64,000 nucleotides of DNA from Streptomyces roseicoloratus (GCF_004117935.1 NZ_SDOY01000086.1:55589-119588), one strand, 5' to 3'. Counted from the first letter of the stretch, positions 34,375 through 42,150 are shown. Notes: generated from the sequence alone by a model not told the origin. A program made the numbers and translations.

Positions 34375-35187
34375 GTGAAGTCCCCGGTCCCGTACTTCGG
34401 CAGCAAGCAGCGCATCGCCCCCTGGATCGTGTCGCTGCTGCCCGCCCACGAGCACTACGTCGAACCGTTCTGCGGCGGCCTGTCCGTCCTGCTGGCGAAG
34501 ACCCCGTCGAACATGGAGACCGTCAACGACCTCGACGGCGACCTGATGACGTTCTGGCGCGTCCTGCGGGACCGGCCGGCCGAACTCATCCGCGCCTGCG
34601 CGCTCACCCCGCACTCCCGCGTCGAGCTCGCGGACGCGCACGAGCCCGCCGCCGACGAGCTGGAGCTCGCCCGCCGCATCTGGTCCCGCCTCGCACAAGG
34701 CCGGTCCGGCACCCTACGGCAGACCGGGTGGCGGCACTACATCGCCCCCGCCGGCTCGTCGATCGGGATGCCCGGCTACATGGACGCCTACGTCGACCGG
34801 CTCGCCGCAGCTGCAGAACGCCTCCACCACGTTTCCCTCGAAGCCCTGCCCGCCCTCGACGTGATCGCCAAGTACGGCGCCGCGCGGGACGCCCTGCTGT
34901 ACGTCGACCCGCCGTACCTCGGCAGCACCCGCCCGTGGTCGAACTACCGCGTCGAGATGAAGGGCGAGCAGGACCACCGCGACCTCGCGGCCGCACTCCA
35001 GGACTGCAAGGCCACCGTCGTCCTGTCCGGCTACGACAGCCCCCTGTACGCCGACCTGTACGCCGACTGGCACCGCTACGAGCAGCAGACCATGACCGGC
35101 AACGCCAAGACGGCGAAGGACCGCACCGAGGTCGTCTGGGCAAACCGTCCCCTCGCCGGCCAAGACGGCCTGTGGCCCGCCGCCTGA
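34375..35187 (+). CDS. Dam-like DNA adenine N6-methyltransferase
   Basis: A 270-residue D12-class adenine methyltransferase. SAM motif PFCGG (31-35) and catalytic DPPY (178-181) are present, in the order of the alpha group. GTG 34375 follows GAAGGAG. No partner restriction enzyme is seen, so it is an orphan that probably protects phage DNA. It is the last gene before a strong hairpin. Confidence 0.9.
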   Translation: MKSPVPYFGSKQRIAPWIVSLLPAHEHYVEPFCGGLSVLLAKTPSNMETVNDLDGDLMTFWRVLRDRPAELIRACALTPHSRVELADAHEPAADELELARRIWSRLAQGRSGTLRQTGWRHYIAPAGSSIGMPGYMDAYVDRLAAAAERLHHVSLEALPALDVIAKYGAARDALLYVDPPYLGSTRPWSNYRVEMKGEQDHRDLAAALQDCKATVVLSGYDSPLYADLYADWHRYEQQTMTGNAKTAKDRTEVVWANRPLAGQDGLWPAA

Positions 35188-35211
35188 TCCCTGCCCGCCT
35201 GACGCAACACA

Positions 35212-35240
35212 GCCGCCCCCGCGGGCAATGCGGGGGCGGC
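35212..35240 (+). terminator. Hairpin after the adenine methyltransferase
   Basis: Perfect 11-bp stem GCCGCCCCCGC / GCGGGGGCGGC with 7-nt loop GGGCAAT, 25 bp past the stop. It probably ends or attenuates the early operon. Confidence 0.75.
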
Positions 35241-35273
35241 CACCCGGAGCCTACCCAGACAGGAGCACCACCC

Positions 35274-36149
35274 ATGACCGACCTCCACGCCACCGCCGCC
35301 GAGACGATCCCCGCCCTCATGGCCAGCATCCAGGAGTACCGCGCCCTCCAGCAGCCCCTCGTTGACGCACTGCGGCTCATCCACGAGGACATGGACCGCG
35401 CCCACAAGGGCGGTGACGAGTGGGCCATGGAGTGGATGGGCGACGTCTGGTCCGGACTGCCCCTCGCCGTGCGGGCCGCGGCCGGGGATCAAGACGCGGC
35501 GCACGAGTACGCCGCCGGGGTCCGGGACGCCGCCCGCCAGGCCACCGCCCAACCGGCCACCGAGGCCGTCTGTGCCTGCGGGCATGCCGCCCACGCCCCG
35601 GGCACCGAGTGCGAGGACGGCGTCAACCACGGCTCGAAGCGCTGGCACCGCTGCCTCTGCCTCAACCTCGTCGACGCGGACTCGGCCTGCCCGCCGGACA
35701 TGGACTGCCAGGGCGGCACGCTCGGCTACAGCGACGTGTGGCACCGCCAGCGTGCCGCCGCCCCGAACGCGGCCTTGGGCATCACCACCGAGCAGGCCCT
35801 CCGCGGGGCGGCAGCCCTGGGCGAGGCGATCCGCGCGACGCAGCCGTCCGGCGTCGACTTCTCCAGCCCGTCCGTCGGGCGGCAGGACACCCAGACCGCC
35901 GACGAGGAAGAGGCGGCCGCCGTACTCGAAGCCATGGCCATCAAGCTCGCCACCGGTAGTGACCCCGTCGAGCCGAGGCAGTTCCTCGCCGCCATGGCCG
36001 CCTACCGGGCCGCGATCCTCAACAGCGCCGCCGACGAGATCGAGCAGGAGAACGCCAGCTGTAACAGCGTTGTCCCCTGTCAGCCCTGCGCCACCCGCAC
36101 CCACGCGGCCGCCAGCCTGCGCGGTCTCGCCGTCGGGAGCGCATCGTGA
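35274..36149 (+). CDS. Phage protein with Cys-rich centre, unknown
   Basis: 291 residues with a helical N-terminus, a central Cys/His cluster (about 100-145: CACGHAAHAPGTEC...CLCLN...CPPDMDC) and another CQPC near the C-terminus. The segments look like tandem zinc-binding modules. ATG 35274 is preceded by AGGAG. No family recognised. Confidence 0.65.
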   Translation: MTDLHATAAETIPALMASIQEYRALQQPLVDALRLIHEDMDRAHKGGDEWAMEWMGDVWSGLPLAVRAAAGDQDAAHEYAAGVRDAARQATAQPATEAVCACGHAAHAPGTECEDGVNHGSKRWHRCLCLNLVDADSACPPDMDCQGGTLGYSDVWHRQRAAAPNAALGITTEQALRGAAALGEAIRATQPSGVDFSSPSVGRQDTQTADEEEAAAVLEAMAIKLATGSDPVEPRQFLAAMAAYRAAILNSAADEIEQENASCNSVVPCQPCATRTHAAASLRGLAVGSAS

Positions 36150-36544
36150 CCACGGACCTCACCGCCAACCCGCAGCCCGAGTACCTGTACGAACTGTGGG
36201 ACGTCAACTGGGACGACGGGCCCCTCGGCAACTGGAAGATCCTCCGCCACGAGATCACCCGCAAGACCGCCCGCCGGATCTACTTCACCCTCGACAACGG
36301 GCGCACCGGCTATCTCGACCGGAAGAAGATCGAATCGGAGGGCGAGATCTACCACGGCCGCACCTGCCGTCACCTCCACCTGACGCCCCCGGGCATCCCG
36401 CGTCCGCCCAAGCCGCCATCCCTGACGGAGCTACGCAAGGCCATGGCCGACGCACACCCCGACCGGGGCGGCAGCAGCGAAGCATTCATCGCCGCCCGGG
36501 CCCGCTACGAGCGCGCCCGCCGAGCCGCCGGGGCCGAGTCGTGA
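36146..36544 (+). CDS. Protein with C-terminal J-domain-like helix pair
   Basis: 132 residues. The last 45 residues (LRKAMADAHPDRGGSSEAFI...) carry the HPD motif and flanking helices of a DnaJ J-domain, usually needed to stimulate Hsp70 (DnaK). The N-terminal 85 residues look like a small beta domain. GTG overlaps the upstream stop. It may recruit host DnaK for phage replication or assembly (inference). Confidence 0.65.
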   Translation: MTTDLTANPQPEYLYELWDVNWDDGPLGNWKILRHEITRKTARRIYFTLDNGRTGYLDRKKIESEGEIYHGRTCRHLHLTPPGIPRPPKPPSLTELRKAMADAHPDRGGSSEAFIAARARYERARRAAGAES

Positions 36545-36645
36545 CCTGGTGGGCATGGCTCCTCACCCTCTGGCTCACCGCCCAACTCCCCCTCGTACCC
36601 GCCTGGAACCTGGCCGTCCGACGACTGAAAGGCACACCCCGATGA
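36541..36645 (+). CDS. 34-residue membrane peptide
   Basis: GTG 36541 overlaps the upstream stop and the TGA overlaps the next ATG. One hydrophobic helix (residues about 2-22, Trp-rich), then a basic tail. Embedded in a coupled operon, hence probably real; function unknown. Confidence 0.45.
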   Translation: MTWWAWLLTLWLTAQLPLVPAWNLAVRRLKGTPR

Positions 36646-36881
36646 CCCAGCCCGAAGCCACCGAAGCCGAACTGTGGATGACCCTCCACGACGCCATGGA
36701 CGGCAACCTCAGCATGTCCCGCCGCCGCAAGCTCATCACCGCCTACCGAGCCGCCGTACTCCGCACCGCCGCCGACGCACTGGACGACTCCGAAACGCTC
36801 CGCGACCTGACCGACGACCACATGCGTGACGTGAACGCCACCACCAACGAGCTCCGTCGCATGGCCGAGGAGGACCAGTGA
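36642..36881 (+). CDS. Small acidic helical protein
   Basis: 79 residues beginning MTQPEATEAELWMTLHDAMD. Helical, no domain recognised. Four-base overlaps at both ends. Confidence 0.5.
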   Translation: MTQPEATEAELWMTLHDAMDGNLSMSRRRKLITAYRAAVLRTAADALDDSETLRDLTDDHMRDVNATTNELRRMAEEDQ

Positions 36882-37429
36882 CCCAGCCCGACACCGAGCA
36901 GCTCCTCAACCTCGCCGACCGCGCCGAACGCGGGCCACTCACCCCGGACGAAGCCGCACGACTCCGCGACGGGATCACGAAGCTCGCCACCCACATCGAC
37001 GAGTACCGCGACATGTGGCGCAGCAACATGCGCGCCATGGTCGAACAGGAGCAGCGCGCCGACCGCTACCGGACCGCGTGGACCAGCGCCCGCACCCGGG
37101 CCGAGGTCGCGCGACACGTCGCCCGCAGCAACCGCCGGCACGTCGCCGCGATCGTGCCCGACCTCGAAGCCGCCACCACCCGCGCCGAGCAGCTGGACGA
37201 TCTCCTCCGCATCGCGAACGACACCTCGAACACCTCCGAGACTGAACGCGTCCGCGCAGTGGAACGCGCAGACCGGGCCACGGACGCCATCGCACGCGTC
37301 CGCGCCGAGTGCGACCGGATCGAGGCAGCAGTCCGCGACAGCGCCACCGACCAGGATCTCGCCGGCGGCTACCTCGCCTGCCTCCGCCACATCCGCGCCG
37401 CCCTCGACCCCCAGGAGCCCCAGCTGTGA
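36878..37429 (+). CDS. Coiled-coil phage protein
   Basis: 183 residues, mostly alpha-helical with extended coiled-coil character (about 20-175), rich in Arg, Glu and Ala. GTG start overlaps the previous stop. Function unknown. Confidence 0.55.
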   Translation: MTQPDTEQLLNLADRAERGPLTPDEAARLRDGITKLATHIDEYRDMWRSNMRAMVEQEQRADRYRTAWTSARTRAEVARHVARSNRRHVAAIVPDLEAATTRAEQLDDLLRIANDTSNTSETERVRAVERADRATDAIARVRAECDRIEAAVRDSATDQDLAGGYLACLRHIRAALDPQEPQL

Positions 37430-37815
37430 CCAACCTCCCGCCGTACAGCGGCCCCAACCCGACCTGCCCCAAGTGCAGCCACGACGAAGCCCTCACTGAG
37501 TACCGGGCGCACGGCGATTGCGTTCATGGCGACCTGATCGGTTCCATCGGATTCCAGCCGAACGAGCGGCTGCACCGCGAGTGCATGCGCTGCTCCTACG
37601 CCTGGGACGAGCAGCTCAACCCGCCCGACGTCGAGCCCGAGCCCGTATGCAACTGCACGTGGGGCGGGCTGGAGATTCGGCGCTGCCCCGGCCACGAGCC
37701 CCAGCCCGGGCCTGCCACCCACATCGGCGGCAACGCCGAGGACTGCCTCGCCTGTGAGGGCACCAACCCGCCGTACCCGTTCCTCTGCCCCGGACCCCAG
37801 GAGCCCCAGCCGTGA
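37426..37815 (+). CDS. Cys-rich zinc-binding-like protein
   Basis: 129 residues with several Cys pairs (CPKC, CMRC, CNC, CLAC), suggesting one or two zinc ribbons. GTG overlaps the previous stop and its stop overlaps the next start. Function unknown. Confidence 0.55.
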   Translation: MTNLPPYSGPNPTCPKCSHDEALTEYRAHGDCVHGDLIGSIGFQPNERLHRECMRCSYAWDEQLNPPDVEPEPVCNCTWGGLEIRRCPGHEPQPGPATHIGGNAEDCLACEGTNPPYPFLCPGPQEPQP

Positions 37816-38183
37816 GCCGACTCCGCGCCCTCGTCTGGCGCGCCACCCGCCGCACAACCAACCGGCTGTACGACGCCCTCGCCGTCCTCGGCGGCTACTG
37901 CAACGACCACCCCGTCAAGAGCGGGATCCCGGACGGGACCGGCGGCTACCACCACTGGCGGTGCGCCTTCAAGCGCGGCCACACAGGCCACCACCGCTAC
38001 CGCAACTACACGTGGGACGCGAACGGCACCACCGACTACCTGCCGATCGACCCGTTCCCCAGCCAGCCGTGGGAGCGGTCGTCCATCTCGACGAGGCGCC
38101 AGGCCCGCGAGAGGCGCCGCTGGGATGCCGACCAGTCCGCCCGCTTCCGAGCTGAGCGCCTCGCCCGCGGCGAGAAGTACTGA
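37812..38183 (+). CDS. Basic His/Arg-rich protein, unknown
   Basis: 123 residues with a basic N-terminus, then C-x-H and H-x-x-H-H patterns in GYCNDHP...WRCAFKRGHTGHHRY, then an Arg-rich C-terminal helix. Last gene of its coupled group; a hairpin follows 15 bp later. Confidence 0.5.
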   Translation: MSRLRALVWRATRRTTNRLYDALAVLGGYCNDHPVKSGIPDGTGGYHHWRCAFKRGHTGHHRYRNYTWDANGTTDYLPIDPFPSQPWERSSISTRRQARERRRWDADQSARFRAERLARGEKY

Positions 38184-38198
38184 CCCCGAACGCGCGAA

Positions 38199-38239
38199 GG
38201 GGCGCGCCCAGTCCGCCAAGACACCTGCGGGCGCGCCCC
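38199..38239 (+). terminator. Inverted repeat, probable terminator
   Basis: GGGGCGCGCCC (38199-38209) and GGGCGCGCCCC (38229-38239) pair perfectly around a 19-nt loop, 16 bp after the stop. Confidence 0.6.
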
Positions 38240-38286
38240 ACACGGTGCAGTCACCGTACAGCCCACACCAGCCCCACGGAGCCACG

Positions 38287-38925
38287 ATGACCACCACCGC
38301 CGCAGCCCAGCTCCAGACCATCGCCACCCTCTGGCCCGACCTCGACGACGCCCTCGGCACCCCCGTCGCCGCGACCTGGCCGCCCGCCGGCCTCCGCACC
38401 TACCTCGCCGCCCTGGAGCAGCACGACGCCACCGAGACGGCCGCCCTCCGCATGCTGGAGCGCTCCCCCGACCAGCTCGGCGCCCGGCCGGTCCCCGTCA
38501 ACCTCCGGATCATGGACACCATGCGGACCGTCGAAGCCGCTCTCCACGAGACCGCCGACCAGATCGCCTCCGCCAACCAGCACGCCGTCGAGACATCCCA
38601 CCCGCACCGCTGGCACTTCACCGGACGCCCCCGCGGCGCCGCCTGGACCGCCCTCTGGCTCAGCGCGAGGGCCGACAACGTGTTCTGGCCCGGCCGCGCC
38701 CTCACCGACGCTCAGGCGCGCCACCTGAGGCACGTCGCCCGCGAGGCTCTCCACCGCGTAGAGCAAGCGCTCGACCTCGCCGTCGAGCAGCGCGAGTTGG
38801 ACGCCCAGCACCGATGCCCCTGCGGCGGGCGCATCGTCATCACCGGCGGCGCCGGCGACCAGCCCACCGCCCGCTGCCGCCAATGCGGCGCCTGGTGGAC
38901 CGAGCGAGGCGTGGTCGCGGCCTGA
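38287..38925 (+). CDS. Helical protein with C-terminal zinc ribbon
   Basis: 212 residues: a mostly helical body and a C-terminal CPCGG...CRQCG ribbon. Proteins of this form recur in Streptomyces integrative elements and phages; function unknown. ATG 38287 lies in a single-gene unit between two hairpins. Confidence 0.6.
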   Translation: MTTTAAAQLQTIATLWPDLDDALGTPVAATWPPAGLRTYLAALEQHDATETAALRMLERSPDQLGARPVPVNLRIMDTMRTVEAALHETADQIASANQHAVETSHPHRWHFTGRPRGAAWTALWLSARADNVFWPGRALTDAQARHLRHVAREALHRVEQALDLAVEQRELDAQHRCPCGGRIVITGGAGDQPTARCRQCGAWWTERGVVAA

Positions 38926-38933
38926 CCTGCACG

Positions 38934-38998
38934 CTTCCCGGCGCCGGGAAGCTTCCGGACAGCAGCAGGCCCCCGCCGGATACACCCGGACGGGGGCC
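38934..38998. terminator. Double hairpin between convergent genes
   Basis: A perfect 18-nt palindrome CTTCCCGGCGCCGGGAAG (38934-38951) is followed by GGCCCCCG-CCGG / CCGGACGGGGGCC (38968-38998). They sit between the + gene ending at 38925 and the - gene ending at 39014, so they act as a bidirectional terminator. Confidence 0.75.
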
Positions 38999-39013
38999 AC
39001 TGCACGGGCGCGG

Positions 39014-39385
39014 CTACGGGCGCCACGCCTCGTCGTAGTCGGGGTGGTCGGCATACGGCAGGGCAAGGGCCGCGAGGATTGGTGAGACCTCGGGGTAGCT
39101 GTCCCAGCCGCCCATCATCCGGCGCCGTTCGGCAACGAAACGTTCGTAGTCGGCGAGGATCCGCCGCTTGGCGTCGACCTCGGCGAGGACACGAGCCGGA
39201 TCATGGCGGGCGATGTGCTCGGCGACCGCGCCGTCATCGGTCGTGAACAGCTCGGTGCCCACCTGGATGGTTGCCGAGAACGGCAGACTCCACTGCAGCT
39301 CGTTGCCGGACCCGTCCCACAGGACACCGCGAGCCGTTCGCTCGTCCTCGTCGAGGCGGGCCGTCAGGAACTCCACCAGATCCAC
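39014..39385 (-). CDS. DUF6221 family protein
   Basis: A 123-residue protein with the family pattern: MDLVEFLTARLDEDE at the start and HIARHDPARVLAEVDAKRRIL in the middle. DUF6221 proteins are frequent in Streptomyces phages and integrative elements; no function is established. It is encoded against the surrounding genes together with the HTH gene below. Confidence 0.8.
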   Translation of the reverse strand: MDLVEFLTARLDEDERTARGVLWDGSGNELQWSLPFSATIQVGTELFTTDDGAVAEHIARHDPARVLAEVDAKRRILADYERFVAERRRMMGGWDSYPEVSPILAALALPYADHPDYDEAWRP

Positions 39386-39389
39386 GCTG

Positions 39390-39641
39390 CTACTCCTTCG
39401 GCTTCAGGTCGGTGCGGCGGCCCTGGGTCATCCCCGCCTGCCGCTTCGCCCAGTACTCGTCGAACCACGCCACCGGGTACTCCGGCCGGCTGCTCCCCGG
39501 ACGGAACGCGGGCGCAGGCCAGCCCTCCTTGGGGTTCGTCGCGAGCCGGTGGATCAGCGTACGGCTGCGCCCCACCCGCTCCGCGAGCTTCGGAATGGTC
39601 ATGGTCTCCCGCGGCTCCTCACTCTCCGGGGTCACGGACAT
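39390..39641 (-). CDS. AlpA/excisionase-like HTH protein
   Basis: An 83-residue protein with a MerR/AlpA-type helix-turn-helix (TIPKLAERVGRSRTLIHRL, about 15-33) and a wing-like Trp/Arg tail. ATG 39641 has GAGGAT immediately upstream, which could be a Shine-Dalgarno sequence or the -10 of a leaderless message. The small size and fold fit an excisionase-like DNA-bending protein. It is therefore a candidate directionality factor for the serine integrase, or simply a local repressor. Confidence 0.65.
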   Translation of the reverse strand: MSVTPESEEPRETMTIPKLAERVGRSRTLIHRLATNPKEGWPAPAFRPGSSRPEYPVAWFDEYWAKRQAGMTQGRRTDLKPKE

Positions 39642-39647
39642 GGGCAC

Positions 39648-39692
39648 ATCCTCTCGCGAGGTGTGGACATTGTCCACACTTCTCGCTACGGT
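39648..39692. promoter_or_regulatory. Symmetric divergent promoter with palindromic operator
   Basis: GTGTGGACATTGTCCACAC (39661-39679) is a perfect 9-bp inverted repeat with one central base. It supplies a TGGACA -35 in both directions. On +, the -10 TACGGT is at 39687-39692; on -, GAGGAT is at 39653-39648. Both spacers are 17 nt. The palindrome contains TTGTCCACA, the Streptomyces DnaA-box sequence. Confidence 0.6.
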
Positions 39693-39710
39693 CGAACCGG
39701 CAACAACGAA

Positions 39711-39749
39711 GGCCCCGGCCGGAGTTCGCAGCTCCACATGGCCGGGGCC
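39711..39749 (+). terminator. Leader hairpin (attenuator candidate)
   Basis: GGCCCCGGCC (39711-39720) and GGCCGGGGCC (39740-39749) form a perfect 10-bp stem; GGAG/CTCC inside could extend it. It lies about 12 nt after the predicted transcription start and 34 bp before the next gene. Confidence 0.5.
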
Positions 39750-39783
39750 AGACCCACCCACAACCTCACGAAGGAGCGGGTCC

Positions 39784-40056
39784 GTGTCCGAGCGTACCGA
39801 CCAGCCTCCCAACGTCCACAGCCTCCTCGGCAAGCTCGCCGACCGCATCGAGGCCAAGCACCCCACCAAGGCCATCGACGAGCGCCTCGTCCTCGCGCAG
39901 GCCCTTGTTGTCGCCGAGCACACCTACGGCCCCACCGAGGCCGCCGACGCCGCCGAGCGCGCCCTCATCGACGCCCTCCCGCCCGTCCGCCCGGACGACA
40001 CCCGTGCCGAGTACGCCACCCGCTGCCGCCTTGTCGGCCAGGAGGTCTCGGCCTGA
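39784..40056 (+). CDS. Small helical protein before the SpdB-like module
   Basis: 90 residues from GTG 39784, preceded by AAGGAG. Mostly helical, acidic and basic mixed (ADRIEAKHPTKAIDERLVLA). No domain recognised. Its stop overlaps the ATG of the membrane protein (TGATG), making it first gene of the module. Confidence 0.55.
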   Translation: MSERTDQPPNVHSLLGKLADRIEAKHPTKAIDERLVLAQALVVAEHTYGPTEAADAAERALIDALPPVRPDDTRAEYATRCRLVGQEVSA

Positions 40057-40889
40057 TGCGCACCCCGCTCATCGCCCCCGCGGTCACCCTGTCCGCCGGC
40101 TCCCTCGCCTGGACCACCTGGAGCCTCGTCGACCTCCTCGGCGCCGGCCCCTGGGGCATCACCGTCGCCGCCGGAGCCGACATCATCTGGGCCTCCGTCA
40201 TCTGGGCCGAAGCCCGCAGCCTCCGAATCTGCGGCCACCGCTGGCCCGTCGCCGCCATCGGCTGGACCGCCCTCGCCGCCGTCGCAGCCTTCCTCGTCTG
40301 GCACGGCATCCAGCAGCACCACACCGCCATGGCCGTCGCCGGCCCGTTCCTCCCCCTCGGCGCCAAGGTCGTATGGCTGCTCGCCCTCGCGGACATGCGC
40401 GACCCCGCAGCGCTCACCGACGACGACCGCGCGCTGCTCGCCAACGAGGAGCGCGCCATGCGGTTCGAGGAAGCCCGGCACCGGCACGAGCTCCGCCGCC
40501 GCGAGATGGCCGCCGAGCGCCTCATCGCCGAGGTCGAGACCGACTTCACGATCGAGCTCGCCCGGCAGGACAAGGACCGCGAGCTTGCCCGCCGAGCACC
40601 GATCGCGATCGCCCCGATCACGGCCGAGCACGAGACGAGCACGATCGCGATCACCCCCGAGCAGCCCCACGCTTCGGAGCGCCCCGAACCCGCCCCGACC
40701 AGCACGATCGCCAATCGCGAGCAGAAGAGCATCGCCGACCTCGCCCGCGAACACGTCGCGATCCACCCGACCAACCCACCCGCCGTCGACGCGATCTGCT
40801 CGATCCGGCCCGACGCCGATCGCCCGTCCGTCGGCGCAGCCGTTCGCCGCGCCCGCCAGCAGCTCGACGCCCGCGGAGGCTACCGATGA
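40056..40889 (+). CDS. SpdB-like membrane protein
   Basis: 277 residues: four hydrophobic helices (about 8-30, 35-52, 63-82, 90-110) and a long cytoplasmic region with a charged helix (about 125-180) and a C-terminal winged-helix-like part (IADLAREHVAIHPTNPPAVDAI). The form matches the SpdB/DUF2637-type proteins of Streptomyces plasmids and integrative elements, where Spd genes aid intramycelial spread. No TraB/FtsK-like translocase is present here. Confidence 0.6.
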   Translation: MRTPLIAPAVTLSAGSLAWTTWSLVDLLGAGPWGITVAAGADIIWASVIWAEARSLRICGHRWPVAAIGWTALAAVAAFLVWHGIQQHHTAMAVAGPFLPLGAKVVWLLALADMRDPAALTDDDRALLANEERAMRFEEARHRHELRRREMAAERLIAEVETDFTIELARQDKDRELARRAPIAIAPITAEHETSTIAITPEQPHASERPEPAPTSTIANREQKSIADLAREHVAIHPTNPPAVDAICSIRPDADRPSVGAAVRRARQQLDARGGYR

Positions 40890-41386
40890 CCCCCACCCTC
40901 GGTGCCGTCCTCGTCGGCTTCGCGCTCCTCGTGTGGGAGCTGTTCGTCTGGTTCCCCGGCCTCAAGACCCTCCAGACCAACCTCATCGGCGCCGCCGGTG
41001 AGCTCCTGCCCTTCACCCTCTGCTGGTGCGTCGGCGCGCTCACCGTCATGGTCGTCGGCGGCCTCGTCGGCTGGATCGGCGACACCGCCCTGTGGGGCCT
41101 CAACACCTTCGGCGACGGCCTGTTGGTCTACGGCGTCGGCGCCCAGACCGGCACCGCCCCCGGCAGCACCGCAGCCCCACTCACCCAAGGCGGCCTGTTC
41201 ATGACCGCGCTCGTCCTCGTCGGCTTCCTCGCCCGCCGCCACCGCGGCGCCAAGGCGTCGAAGTGGCGCGGCTGGGGCGCCGGCGTCGGACTCGGCCTCT
41301 CCGCCGGCATCGCCCGCTACGCCGCCGTCCCCCTCGCCTCCGCCGTCAACCTCTCCGGCGCCTGGCTCACCGGGATGATCTCGTGA
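40886..41386 (+). CDS. Four-helix membrane protein
   Basis: 166 residues with four hydrophobic segments (about 3-24, 42-68, 98-115, 127-160). ATG overlaps the previous stop. Similar proteins sit next to SpdB-like genes in Streptomyces elements. Function unknown. Confidence 0.6.
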   Translation: MTPTLGAVLVGFALLVWELFVWFPGLKTLQTNLIGAAGELLPFTLCWCVGALTVMVVGGLVGWIGDTALWGLNTFGDGLLVYGVGAQTGTAPGSTAAPLTQGGLFMTALVLVGFLARRHRGAKASKWRGWGAGVGLGLSAGIARYAAVPLASAVNLSGAWLTGMIS

Positions 41387-41991
41387 CCACCGAACAGCAG
41401 CCCGACGTCGTGGCGGGGGAGCAGCCGAGCAAGCTCGCAGGCGGCTGCGTCCTCGCCATCGGCGCCGCACTCGCCGGAGGCATCGCCTACACCGTCCCCG
41501 AGACCGCCTACTACACGGCCGGGCTCCTCACCGCCGCCGGCGTCCGCCGCGCCCGCACCTGGGCCGCCGGGCGCCGGGGCGGTGAGCAGCCGGAGGTCGA
41601 GGACGCCGTCGACATCGTCGCCGCCCTCCACGAGCTCTCCCCCGGCGGCACCGCGAACGTCCGCCTCACCCAGCTCGCCGAAGGGATCGGCCTGCCTGAC
41701 ACCCGGACCGTCCGGGCCCTCCTCGACGAAGCCAGCATCCCGATCAAGGAAGTCCGCACGGGCGGGAAGGTCGGGCCCGGCATCCACGTGACCGCCATCC
41801 CCCGCTCCTGCGGCGCCCCTCCCGACGGTTGTTGGTGCGCTGTGACCAGCAACAACAACACCAACAACACCCCCGAGGAGGAGCCCCGAGAGGGGTTCCG
41901 TGTAGAGCACATCGGCCACGCCGGAACCGTCGTCCACGACCCCGCCGAAACCCGCCGCCGCCACGCCACCACCACGAGGAGCGCCCGATGA
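41383..41991 (+). CDS. Membrane-anchored winged-helix protein
   Basis: 202 residues: a hydrophobic hairpin (about 18-55), then a winged-helix-like domain (about 72-140: VRLTQLAEGIGLPDTRTVRALL) and a disordered tail with an Asn/Thr run. It combines a membrane anchor with a putative DNA-binding domain, a form seen in Streptomyces conjugative-element proteins. GTG overlaps the previous stop. Confidence 0.6.
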   Translation: MTTEQQPDVVAGEQPSKLAGGCVLAIGAALAGGIAYTVPETAYYTAGLLTAAGVRRARTWAAGRRGGEQPEVEDAVDIVAALHELSPGGTANVRLTQLAEGIGLPDTRTVRALLDEASIPIKEVRTGGKVGPGIHVTAIPRSCGAPPDGCWCAVTSNNNTNNTPEEEPREGFRVEHIGHAGTVVHDPAETRRRHATTTRSAR

Positions 41992-42041
41992 CCTACTGCG
42001 AGCACTGCGGCTGGTGGAGCCGCCCCCACTGCGGCCACTGA
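41988..42041 (+). CDS. 17-residue Cys/His microprotein candidate
   Basis: ATG 41988 overlaps the preceding stop by four bases and encodes a 17-residue peptide, mostly Cys, His, Trp and Gly, with C4, C7 and C15. The overlap resembles the other coupled starts of this phage, but a chance frame is possible. Confidence 0.35.
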   Translation: MTYCEHCGWWSRPHCGH

Positions 42042-42120
42042 CCGCCAGAACCCCCGGGCGTACCGTGGCCGCAGCACCCGATCGATTGCGGCCAGGCTGC
42101 GCCGCCTCGACGGAGGACCC

Positions 42121-42150
42121 AGCCCCGCCGGAACAGCGCCCGACGGGGCT
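42121..42150 (+). terminator. Hairpin terminator after the SpdB-like module
   Basis: AGCCCCG (42121-42127) pairs with CGGGGCT (42144-42150), followed by TCCTC. It lies 80 bp after the last gene of the module. Confidence 0.5.

Noticed and set aside
40056..41991. Interpretation as a complete conjugative element
   Set aside because: No TraB/FtsK-like translocase, relaxase or replication gene of that type accompanies the SpdB-like proteins.
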